IMG/VR virus record: IMGVR_UViG_3300002053_000006
Coordinates: 1 to 43,070 of that record
DNA length: 43,070 nt
From: a virus
Reading direction: 5' to 3' (one strand)
Shown: positions 1-6,350 of the stretch, in pieces
Layout of the letters: every line of letters begins with the position of its first letter
Position numbering within the stretch: position 1 is the first letter of the stretch
Notes under the pieces: generated by a model
Database searches by the model: none
What the model saw: the letters and a program-made list of their open reading frames with translations, nothing else
Told to the model about the DNA's origin: nothing
Program-made: the position numbers and the translations under genes

Positions 1-35
1 GGATGCTATATCAGAGGCACTAACACCTATGACCT
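1..35. repeat. Terminal direct repeat, left copy
   Basis: These 35 bases are identical to the last 35 of the window (43036-43070). The reading frame of the Cas4-like nuclease crosses the overlap without a break. This is the signature of a circular assembly whose ends were not trimmed, or of a circularly permuted or terminally redundant phage chromosome. The overlap lies inside a gene, so it is probably an arbitrary cut and not a physical end. Confidence 0.95.
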
Positions 36-276
36 TATTGTTCTATACATGATGGGTAACTATGCACCGCCTTTCCCTCAGTTGTATGCTGACCGCATTA
101 CCTTTACTGATGAGGAGCTCAGTGCCAACTGGAACATTATACTTGCCAACAAGAAAGTGTTGGATGATTCGTTAAAAACTAACATACCGCCTATGCCTCA
201 CAAGAACTGCTTGGAGTGGGAGTGCAAGTACTGCCGCTTCAAGCTTATCTGTGAGTCACTGGCTATTAAGGAGTAA
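1..276 (+). CDS. Cas4-like PD-(D/E)XK Fe-S nuclease, C-terminal part (continues from 42640)
   Basis: This is the 3' part of a gene that starts at 42640 and crosses the circle junction; joined, it gives 223 residues. The segment carries the C-terminal cysteines of a Cas4/AddB-type iron-sulfur nuclease, seen here as CKYC followed five residues later by another Cys (C207, C210, C216 in full numbering, with an extra C202). In Cas4 these pair with one N-terminal Cys, here C38, to hold a 4Fe-4S cluster. It lies directly upstream of a small gene and a Sak4-like recombinase, so end resection during recombination or replication is the likely job. A role in CRISPR spacer capture is not supported: there is no array, cas1 or cas2 here. 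Confidence 0.8.
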   Translation, partial: GCYIRGTNTYDLIVLYMMGNYAPPFPQLYADRITFTDEELSANWNIILANKKVLDDSLKTNIPPMPHKNCLEWECKYCRFKLICESLAIKE

Positions 277-277
277 C

Positions 278-502
278 ATGACAAACGAAGAGCTCATAGC
301 CTTTGTCAATGAAGCACAAGACTCTGAGGAGCGTTGGCGTAGGAAGGCCATAGTCTTTCCATACCTTTATGGAGCTTCAGGCGAGTGCTTGAAAGACCAT
401 GCTGTAAAGGTTATGGACAAGAAAGATGCCAAGCGTATCCTTGATGAGTTTGCATCTAGATTTGAGGAGGTAAGACGATGGATGACTCTGACAACATCTT
501 AG
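278..502 (+). CDS. Hypothetical 74-aa protein
   Basis: A small, highly charged and mostly helical protein that I do not recognise. The ATG at 278 is chosen because GGAG lies just upstream, overlapping the stop of the Cas4-like gene; a longer reading from 251 would overlap that gene. Its 3' end overlaps the next gene by 25 bp, which suggests translational coupling in a nuclease - small protein - recombinase operon. There are no membrane segments or Cys clusters. A partner role for either neighbour is only a guess from position. Confidence 0.7.
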   Translation: MTNEELIAFVNEAQDSEERWRRKAIVFPYLYGASGECLKDHAVKVMDKKDAKRILDEFASRFEEVRRWMTLTTS

Positions 503-1437
503 GCATATCAGCTATAGTTGGTGAGGAAGGCACATGCAAGACCACTATGGCACTAACATATCCAAAGAAACTCTTCCACTTTGATATTGATGTAGGCGGC
601 TTCAAGCGGGCTAGATGGCGGATACCTGATGAGACAAGAGTGTGCACGCTCTCCGCTCACCAGCCTATATCTGACATTGACCTTAATGACTTCGACATTA
701 TATCTAAGCCCTACCCTAAGCCCATTCAGATGAGCAAGCTCATGGGCCTAGAAGTTACTAAGGCCACTACTCGGATGGAGGTCAAGTTTCCTCGCAAGGT
801 CGAGGGCATGAAGGAGCTATGGCAGGAGATTGTTAAAGACTTTGTGGAGCTATGCCAGGTTCCTGAGATAAGCTCTATGGTACTAGACTCAGCTACAATG
901 TTCTGGAACATAGACCACAAGAGCTACCTACAAGAGCTTCAGGAGCGTCAAGTGTATAAATGGCTTCAGGAGCACAAGAACCTAAAGACTGATGATTTTC
1001 CTGAGAATGATTACCGTGAGCGTCTCCAGCCACTCGAGTACGGAGAGCCAAACGACAGAATGAACCAGTTATTTCATACTGCCAGGTCGTTTAACAAGAA
1101 CCTTGTTCTCACACACTACCCGACTGATGTATACGGACCTATGCCTGACGGTAAGGGAGGTATCGCTGAGGGTAAGACTGGTGAGCTAACTCTTGATGGC
1201 TACAAGCACACTGCTAAGCTAGTAGACCTTGTGGTGTGGACTAAGCTCAAGACTCAGACTGTTCCATCAGACCCTAAGAACCCTCAGTCGAAGCCACACG
1301 AGGAGAAGTATGCTGTTGCCAAGTTTGCTAAGTGTGGTATAGAAGGTATGGGTATTAGCGTGGTTGGACAGGAAGTGATGGCTGACTTCGATAGCATTAT
1401 CAACCTGAGAAATATGATGAGAGGAACTAGTAAGTGA
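478..1437 (+). CDS. Sak4-like RecA-fold ATPase (single-strand annealing/recombination)
   Basis: A 319-residue P-loop ATPase. The Walker A motif GEEGTCKTT is at residues 15-23 and a Walker B-like strand SMVLDSA ends at Asp137. A later LTHYP segment resembles the sensor strand of AAA_24/Sak4 proteins. Sak4 proteins are short RecA/UvsX relatives that promote strand annealing in phages, usually with a single-strand binding protein. The position just after a Cas4-like nuclease fits a recombination module. The start at 478 has GAGGAGGT about 7 bases upstream. A plasmid or phage helicase loader of the same fold is the main alternative. The third-position bias favours AAG and GAG. Confidence 0.75.
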   Translation: MDDSDNILGISAIVGEEGTCKTTMALTYPKKLFHFDIDVGGFKRARWRIPDETRVCTLSAHQPISDIDLNDFDIISKPYPKPIQMSKLMGLEVTKATTRMEVKFPRKVEGMKELWQEIVKDFVELCQVPEISSMVLDSATMFWNIDHKSYLQELQERQVYKWLQEHKNLKTDDFPENDYRERLQPLEYGEPNDRMNQLFHTARSFNKNLVLTHYPTDVYGPMPDGKGGIAEGKTGELTLDGYKHTAKLVDLVVWTKLKTQTVPSDPKNPQSKPHEEKYAVAKFAKCGIEGMGISVVGQEVMADFDSIINLRNMMRGTSK

Positions 1438-1461
1438 GTTCGTCCCTAAGGAGAATAAGCT

Positions 1462-1944
1462 ATGGGATTGTCAGGAGAAACAACAGATTGGATAAAATCT
1501 CCATGCGATGATTGCACAGCAGAACATAAGTTAATAGACGAGTATGGATATTTTTGTGACATGGCTTGCGGTAAGAGAACAGCATGGATAAACAAAAAAG
1601 CTGGTGCAGAAGCCATGTACTCCCACCTTGCCAGCATGACAGATGATGAGTTGGTGGAGGAGATAGCTAATATAATAAAAGATGAACAAAAAGAGAAACG
1701 CTCACTAGATGCCGAGGCTAGAGATTTTGGTCTGCTTTGCAATACTAAAGAAATAACCACCAAATATGCCCGCCAAATCTCCGCCATCTTAAAGGTTAAG
1801 ATAGAGGAAGCGGTGGAGAAAGAAAGGGAGAGGATAGAATTAACCATAGGGGAATATATACACTTTCACAGAGGAGAATGGTGCTTTTCCCCGAAGAAAT
1901 ACCATGAATTTATGATAGCCCTCAAAGGAGAACCCCATGACTAA
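1462..1944 (+). CDS. Hypothetical 160-aa protein with N-terminal Cys cluster
   Basis: The N-terminus has CDDC (residues 15-18) and CDMAC about 18 residues later, a likely zinc-binding knuckle. The rest is a charged, Glu/Lys-rich helical region, probably a coiled coil. AAGGAG precedes the ATG. It overlaps the next gene by 8 bp. Codon choice differs from its neighbours: Lys and Glu are often AAA and GAA, whereas the flanking genes mostly use AAG and GAG. That suggests a later arrival, together with the next gene. The function is unknown. Confidence 0.7.
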   Translation: MGLSGETTDWIKSPCDDCTAEHKLIDEYGYFCDMACGKRTAWINKKAGAEAMYSHLASMTDDELVEEIANIIKDEQKEKRSLDAEARDFGLLCNTKEITTKYARQISAILKVKIEEAVEKERERIELTIGEYIHFHRGEWCFSPKKYHEFMIALKGEPHD

Positions 1945-2146
1945 AACAAACGATAAAGAAGAAAAGGCGATTGAGGCGATAGGGGATGTTCTCAATGAAA
2001 TAGCTTCTGTTGTTGGTAACAGTGTGCTTGTTCATCATTTGACAGGCAATTCGCCAAAAACTAAGACAACAGAAGAATACACAAAAAACATCCTCGCCCT
2101 CCCCGAAGTAAAAGAATACTTTAAGGAGACAGATAGTAATGCCTAA
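1937..2146 (+). CDS. Hypothetical 69-aa protein
   Basis: A small soluble protein with no motif I recognise. GGAG lies 4-7 bases before the ATG, inside the end of the preceding gene, so the two are probably co-translated. It shares the A-rich codon style of that gene (five AAA against three AAG for Lys). It overlaps the start of the RNase H-like gene by 8 bp. Confidence 0.65.
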   Translation: MTKTNDKEEKAIEAIGDVLNEIASVVGNSVLVHHLTGNSPKTKTTEEYTKNILALPEVKEYFKETDSNA

Positions 2147-2576
2147 GATTTATGTTGATGCTAACCCTAGAGCTGTTGCCTACTGTATAGACGGTGGCGG
2201 CTCTAACTACCAGCTCCTCCCATCAGGCTATACGTCCATGCAAGCTGAGTACATGGCTGTCATCTATGGCCTCAATGAATTCTTCCTGAAGTGGAACAAA
2301 GAGCTGGATGCTCGTGACTCAGACCGTGACCCTGAGACTGGCAAGTTTGTTAGAGTGTCTACTCCATCTCAGCAGACCAAGCGGCCACTGCCTCCACCTA
2401 TCCTTATCCTGTCTGATAATGAGGTTGTAGTGAAGCAGCTTAGTCGTCAGTACCACATCAAGGAAGATAGACTAAGGAAGCTTGCCCAGCAGGTTTGGGA
2501 CATGACTCAAAATCTGGAGGTAAAGTTCGAGTGGATAAGTCGGAAAGAAAACCTAGCAGGCAAGATGCTCCCCTAA
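2139..2576 (+). CDS. RNase H-like protein
   Basis: The 145-residue protein has the RNase HI layout: a first strand IYVDAN with a catalytic Asp, QAEYMAVIYGL with the catalytic Glu, ILSDNEVVVKQL with the second Asp, and a final VKFEWISRKEN segment matching the 'WVPREEN' region. RNase HI cleaves RNA in RNA:DNA hybrids and would remove primers during phage replication. The last family Asp, normally shortly after 'EN', is Gly here (ENLAGK), so one metal-coordinating residue is missing; activity may be reduced or the metal site rearranged. A proline-rich insert lies in the middle. AAGGAG precedes the ATG. Confidence 0.75.
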   Translation: MPKIYVDANPRAVAYCIDGGGSNYQLLPSGYTSMQAEYMAVIYGLNEFFLKWNKELDARDSDRDPETGKFVRVSTPSQQTKRPLPPPILILSDNEVVVKQLSRQYHIKEDRLRKLAQQVWDMTQNLEVKFEWISRKENLAGKMLP

Positions 2577-2752
2577 TCTGCCCATTAGCTCTACACCCTT
2601 CTGGAACAGATATTGAGTTGTGCGAGCTAAACTACAAGGCCTGTCTCAAGATGTCTGGAAGTAACTGTGATATATACAATGACTACTTAAAGTATGAGAA
2701 TGAGGCTAACTTCAGCGACTACGACCCTAATGGGCCTGCTGGAGATGGTTAG
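2531..2752 (+). CDS. Small Cys-containing protein, GTG start
   Basis: I place the start at the GTG at 2531 because GGAGGT sits at 2516-2521, nine bases upstream; an ATG at 2495 in the same frame has no such site. The protein is 73 residues with Cys in ICPLA, ELCELN, KACLKM and SNCDIY, a possible zinc site, and an acidic tail. It overlaps the end of the RNase H-like gene by 46 bp. Similar short Cys proteins recur through this genome. The function is unknown. Confidence 0.6.
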   Translation: MDKSERKPSRQDAPLICPLALHPSGTDIELCELNYKACLKMSGSNCDIYNDYLKYENEANFSDYDPNGPAGDG

Positions 2753-2770
2753 AAATTAAGGAGGAAGAAA

Positions 2771-3430
2771 ATGATACTCGGAGAAGGAAACCAAATGCAG
2801 ATGGAGGCAAGGGACTGGCATTACATTCTCGGAAGATACATAAGGCGGTATCAGTTCCTTAACAAGGGGGCTATACCAGACGAGATTGTCTTTCCAATGT
2901 TCGAGTCAGTTCCTCATCCCACCAAAGGGCAGCAGCCTATTCCAGTCAGATACGTTCCTGAGATTAGCCCTGAGGCTCAGGCTATTGCTGAAGATGGTGA
3001 GAATGTTCCAGAGACCAGTGAGGAGGAACTAACTGCCATCGAGGTCAGAGACAGGGAAATCGAGGAGCTTAGAAAACGTGTGTCTGAGTTTGAGGGCCAG
3101 CCTGACAAAGCCTTTGAGCCCATGCCACCTGAAGAGTCAGATGCTGTCAAGGAAGCTAAGGCGGAGGCTGAGTTGCAGGGTGTTAACCCTGATGAAGAGG
3201 CCATGAGGGCTGACATAGCTCCAGCTCCAGAGAATTCAGATAGAAAGCCCATCATGCCCGAACATCCTGCTGAAGGCCAGCCTGATGACACCTATCCTAA
3301 AGACCCGACAATGCTCACGAAGGTAAGAAGTGCCCTCAGAGACGACCCTGATATAGATGAGAGTGCTGAAAAGCCGTTCGAGAAGACGGTTACAAGGGAT
3401 GAGAAGGGCGAGCCAAAAGTAGAGGAGTAG
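2771..3430 (+). CDS. Acidic hypothetical protein, 219 aa
   Basis: The first 70 residues look folded (aromatic and basic, including WHYILGRYIRRYQF). The remainder is very rich in Glu, Asp and Pro, with a short predicted coiled coil near residues 85-110, and is probably disordered. GAGGAAG precedes the ATG. It sits between RNase H-like and ERCC4-type nuclease genes. Acidic tails are common in single-strand binding proteins and in scaffold-like or DNA-mimic proteins, but nothing here decides among them. Confidence 0.65.
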   Translation: MILGEGNQMQMEARDWHYILGRYIRRYQFLNKGAIPDEIVFPMFESVPHPTKGQQPIPVRYVPEISPEAQAIAEDGENVPETSEEELTAIEVRDREIEELRKRVSEFEGQPDKAFEPMPPEESDAVKEAKAEAELQGVNPDEEAMRADIAPAPENSDRKPIMPEHPAEGQPDDTYPKDPTMLTKVRSALRDDPDIDESAEKPFEKTVTRDEKGEPKVEE

Positions 3431-3431
3431 C

Positions 3432-4214
3432 ATGCTTCTAGTCGACTCTAACGAACCAGATGAGATTGTGAAGCTACTGAAGCAGTCTTGTCCTGTAGCT
3501 GTATCTAACCTCAACCTGGCGAACATGTCTGATTACTTCTTCGCCAACTGCGAGGGCAAGACGTTTCAGTACAGCCGCAAGCAGGCTGCTGAGCTACTCG
3601 GTAACATTGATGAGGCTGAGCAGCAAATTGCTGATTATTATAAAAGTGCCGACTATAACTTCCAGATTGTCGAGGGTCTAATAGACGATGTACCTCTGAA
3701 GGATATTGAGATGAAGGACAGAACCATCAAGCGTGTGTCTACTAGACCTCAGCCCACTATCTTCGGCTACCGTATTAAGCCTGACCGTAGCCTAGAGGGC
3801 TCAGCGTTCGACACTCTGCATACCATTTCTATCTTATATGCTTGGGAGCATAGACTAATGATGGCTGGAGTACCTACTATCTATGTTCCCAACTGGAAGA
3901 GTACTGCCCAGTATCTGTCAGCTGCTTACCATAATGAGCAGAAGCCTCCTGAGGAGCACCACACTCTCCAACGCATTATCAGACCTAGGCTTCATATCAG
4001 AGAGGCTGAGCCGTTTGTTAAGGCCCTACTGTACTTATCAGCCGCCTACAGCCTAGACATTGGAGAGAAGCGTGCCAGAGCTATAGCCGAACAGTATGTG
4101 AACCTGATGGACTTGGCGATGTCATCTGTGGATGAGATTGTCAATAGCATAGAGGGCATCGGCAAGACCACAGCTAAGAAATTGCTACAAGCAATAGGAA
4201 AGGAGATAGACTAA
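3432..4214 (+). CDS. ERCC4/XPF-type nuclease with C-terminal HhH
   Basis: The first strand LLVDSNEP matches the XPF/Mus81 nuclease start (VDxREP), followed by MSDYFF for the GDY element. The segment FQYSRKQAAELL aligns with the catalytic ERKxxxD region, but Glu is replaced by Ser (SRK). A 'VEGLID' strand follows, as in the family. Residues about 195-258 form tandem helix-hairpin-helix repeats, including IEGIGKTTAKKLL. The family cuts branched or flapped DNA, fitting resolution of replication or recombination intermediates. Loss of the Glu may impair catalysis. The gene abuts its upstream neighbour and overlaps the next gene at TAATG. Confidence 0.75.
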   Translation: MLLVDSNEPDEIVKLLKQSCPVAVSNLNLANMSDYFFANCEGKTFQYSRKQAAELLGNIDEAEQQIADYYKSADYNFQIVEGLIDDVPLKDIEMKDRTIKRVSTRPQPTIFGYRIKPDRSLEGSAFDTLHTISILYAWEHRLMMAGVPTIYVPNWKSTAQYLSAAYHNEQKPPEEHHTLQRIIRPRLHIREAEPFVKALLYLSAAYSLDIGEKRARAIAEQYVNLMDLAMSSVDEIVNSIEGIGKTTAKKLLQAIGKEID

Positions 4215-4618
4215 TGCAAGACAGACCAATAGTAAATGCCTACAGGGGTATCATAGACGGCTTTCACGGGCATCCTGAGTATCTGGAACTTACCCTTGAT
4301 GAGCTAGTCCTGCACTCTGCCAAGAACAAAGACTACACCAAAGGTGGTGACAGCCTTGGCAACTTCAAGCGTGTAGCTAATATCCTGTCCAACTATCCAG
4401 GCCTCGACCTCTCTAAGCCTGCCGTTGTGGCTATTGTCTTTGCCATGAAGCAGATGGATAGAGCCTTATGGCAGATGTCTCAGGGCTACGAGGGAGAGCT
4501 GGAGGCCACTGACGGTAGTATGGCAGACGTTCATGTTTACTGGAAGATAGCCAGGATATTATATAAGGAGGAGCAAGATGGAAGCCGAACAACTAATACA
4601 GCTGGAATTAATCCTTAA
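4214..4618 (+). CDS. DUF1599/Nmad1-like phage protein
   Basis: A 134-residue protein whose HSAKNKDYTKGGDSLGNF segment (about residues 34-51) resembles the 'KNxDY...NF' signature of DUF1599, also called nucleotide-modification-associated domain 1. Such proteins occur in phages near nucleotide-metabolism and DNA-modification genes; a biochemical activity is not established. It starts at a TAATG overlap with the nuclease gene, with AAGGAG upstream. A MazG-like protein, two methyltransferases and an HD phosphohydrolase elsewhere in the genome strengthen the link to nucleotide metabolism. Confidence 0.5.
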   Translation: MQDRPIVNAYRGIIDGFHGHPEYLELTLDELVLHSAKNKDYTKGGDSLGNFKRVANILSNYPGLDLSKPAVVAIVFAMKQMDRALWQMSQGYEGELEATDGSMADVHVYWKIARILYKEEQDGSRTTNTAGINP

Positions 4619-4820
4619 GAATGTGGATGAGGAGGTAGTCAGAGCATCAGAACTTTATCCGCCATTTCGCTCAATCCATGAAGGCATAGCTATAATTGAG
4701 GAAGAATTCCTTGAACTCCGAGCCGAAGTATTCCGCAAGCCTGTTCGGTGGAACAAGACAAGAGAAGAGGCCAAACAGCTAGCTGCTATGGCTATTAGAT
4801 TTCTTATTGACTTAAACTAG
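4578..4820 (+). CDS. MazG-like nucleotide pyrophosphohydrolase, short form
   Basis: An 80-residue helical protein containing HEGIAIIEEEFLELRAEVF and, later, EEAKQLAAMAIRFLIDL. This matches the MazG-like pattern EExxE ... (E)xxD, in which the acids bind magnesium for NTP pyrophosphate hydrolysis. Phage versions are often this short and are proposed to change nucleotide pools or counter the stringent response. GGAGGAG precedes the ATG; the gene overlaps its upstream neighbour by 41 bp. Confidence 0.6.
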   Translation: MEAEQLIQLELILKNVDEEVVRASELYPPFRSIHEGIAIIEEEFLELRAEVFRKPVRWNKTREEAKQLAAMAIRFLIDLN

Positions 4821-4832
4821 AGGAGGTAAGAT

Positions 4833-5732
4833 ATGTTCAAGGACAATCCTAAGTTTGCACCAGAATACGAGCGCACATCTGAGGGCTGGGTTATCTTCCC
4901 TCCTGATGCTTCCTACCGCAAGGAGATGTTTCCTGAGGCTGTCTCAGGCCACATCGCCAAGGCTAACGTATTTCTAGTCCAGGCTATTATCGAGTATGTT
5001 TCCAAGCCAGACCAGCATCTGCTCGACCCTATGGCTGGCTCTGGTACTCTGATGGTGGCTGCCCTAGTTGGCCGAGACGTTATGCTTATCGAGATAAATC
5101 CAAACTATGTCCAGTGGCAGAGAGATGCACTCGCCTACCTAGATGAGCATATAGCCCCAGGCATCTCAGGTCATGTTAGCATTGTCAATGCTCCGCTACA
5201 GAATGTACTGCCTATTGCAAACCTTACCGACCATATTATATTCTCTCCACAGTACGCTGACATTATGAAGACGAAGGGGAAGGACAAGCTAACTCGTGAG
5301 ACAATGGGCGATATTGCTGGCGAGTATACCTACTCCCATCCTCTCAACTTAGGTGGCATGAATGAGTGGCTGTGGGCTCAGGAAATGAGGAAGATTTATC
5401 TTAAGTGCTACTACACTTTGAAGCCTGGAGGCACTATGACTCTCATCGTCAAAGACCATTATAAGAAAGACCAGAAGACAGGTATTCGCAACCGTATCCC
5501 TCTCTCTAAGCCTGCATGGGATACCTGTATTGCTATAGGCTTTCAGCCACTGAACTGGTTCAAGTGGAAGGCTCCTGGCTCTGTCTACACTGGTATTTAT
5601 CGGAGTCGTGGCTGGGAAGTAGTAGACGATGAGGACATTCTAATACTTCAAAAGCCGCCTGTTGTTGCATCTGAGTCTGCAGCTCTTAGTGAAGCTCTGA
5701 GCACATTCGCTGTGCGCCCAGTGGCTGTATGA
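4833..5732 (+). CDS. DNA methyltransferase (N4/N6 amino-methylase type)
   Basis: A 299-residue SAM-dependent DNA methylase. Motif I, LLDPMAGSGT, is at residues 63-72, followed by the acidic LIEIN that binds the SAM ribose. The catalytic motif IV reads SPQY (138-141) where the family has (D/N/S)PPY, so the first Pro-Pro pair is broken. Motif order is I before IV. No restriction endonuclease accompanies it, so it is probably a solitary phage methylase for host-restriction evasion or regulation. GAGGAGGT precedes the ATG. The target is unknown, and reduced activity is possible given the Gln. Confidence 0.75.
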   Translation: MFKDNPKFAPEYERTSEGWVIFPPDASYRKEMFPEAVSGHIAKANVFLVQAIIEYVSKPDQHLLDPMAGSGTLMVAALVGRDVMLIEINPNYVQWQRDALAYLDEHIAPGISGHVSIVNAPLQNVLPIANLTDHIIFSPQYADIMKTKGKDKLTRETMGDIAGEYTYSHPLNLGGMNEWLWAQEMRKIYLKCYYTLKPGGTMTLIVKDHYKKDQKTGIRNRIPLSKPAWDTCIAIGFQPLNWFKWKAPGSVYTGIYRSRGWEVVDDEDILILQKPPVVASESAALSEALSTFAVRPVAV

Positions 5733-5761
5733 TTGACAACTTGTTCTAAGCATGATATAAT
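5733..5761 (+). promoter_or_regulatory. Sigma70-type promoter, TTGACAACT class
   Basis: TTGACA is at 5733-5738 and TATAAT at 5756-5761 with a 17-bp spacer, both perfect consensus. It starts right after the methyltransferase stop and should give a leader of about 13 nt before the HD gene's ATG at 5781, which has GGAGGG. It probably drives HD phosphohydrolase, DNA polymerase and phosphoesterase. Confidence 0.85.
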
Positions 5762-5780
5762 TCTAGTAGGAGGGTCAAAA

Positions 5781-6350
5781 ATGGATGACGACACTATTGG
5801 ACTTCATCCTGGTGGTATGGAGACATCGTCAGGCCTATATATCAATCCTCTAGACCCAGACCCCAAGCTGATTACTGCTCAGGACATAGCCCACCATCTT
5901 AGCTTGATATGCAGATTTCGTGGTGCTTGCAAGTGGCACTACTCAGTTGCCCAGCATAGCATATACGTGTCAGACATGCTGAACATGATGGGCGAGAGCA
6001 CTATAAACCAGCTCGCTGGCATTCTGCACGATGCGGCTGAGGCCTATCTTGGAGATGTAATCAGGCCTATTAAGCACTTGGATGCAGCCAAGCCACTTAG
6101 ACTAGCAGAGCATAGACTCCAAGCTGTTATCAATAAGAAGTTCGGAGTTGAGGACGCTGACTGGAAACTCATTAAAGATATAGATAACATGGTTATAGGA
6201 GCTGAGGCGAGACAGCTTATGCCTAGTGGAGGCAGAGGTTGGAAGAACCTGCCAGCACCTGCTGACATCAAGATTACCAGGCTGCCTCCAGACGTTGTTG
6301 AAAGCTGGTTTCTCGCCCAGCTCAGTAATCTTATGCGGAGATTAAGCTAA
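5781..6350 (+). CDS. HD-domain phosphohydrolase (YfbR-like 5'-nucleotidase type)
   Basis: A 189-residue protein with the HD metal-site series: H59 in AQHS, H83-D84 in LHDAAEAYLGD, then E87, D92, and D135 in IDN. This pattern matches YfbR-type dNMP 5'-nucleotidases and related phage HD proteins. A role in degrading or balancing nucleotides before DNA synthesis fits its place right before the polymerase. The ATG at 5781 follows GGAGGGTCAAAA; an in-frame TTG at 5733 is the promoter -35 box and cannot be the start from this promoter. It overlaps the polymerase gene at TAATG. Confidence 0.8.
   Translation: MDDDTIGLHPGGMETSSGLYINPLDPDPKLITAQDIAHHLSLICRFRGACKWHYSVAQHSIYVSDMLNMMGESTINQLAGILHDAAEAYLGDVIRPIKHLDAAKPLRLAEHRLQAVINKKFGVEDADWKLIKDIDNMVIGAEARQLMPSGGRGWKNLPAPADIKITRLPPDVVESWFLAQLSNLMRRLS

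Noticed and set aside
5733-5780. TTG-initiated N-terminal extension of the HD protein
   Set aside because: The TTG is the -35 box of a perfect promoter, and the ATG at 5781 has GGAGGG directly upstream.
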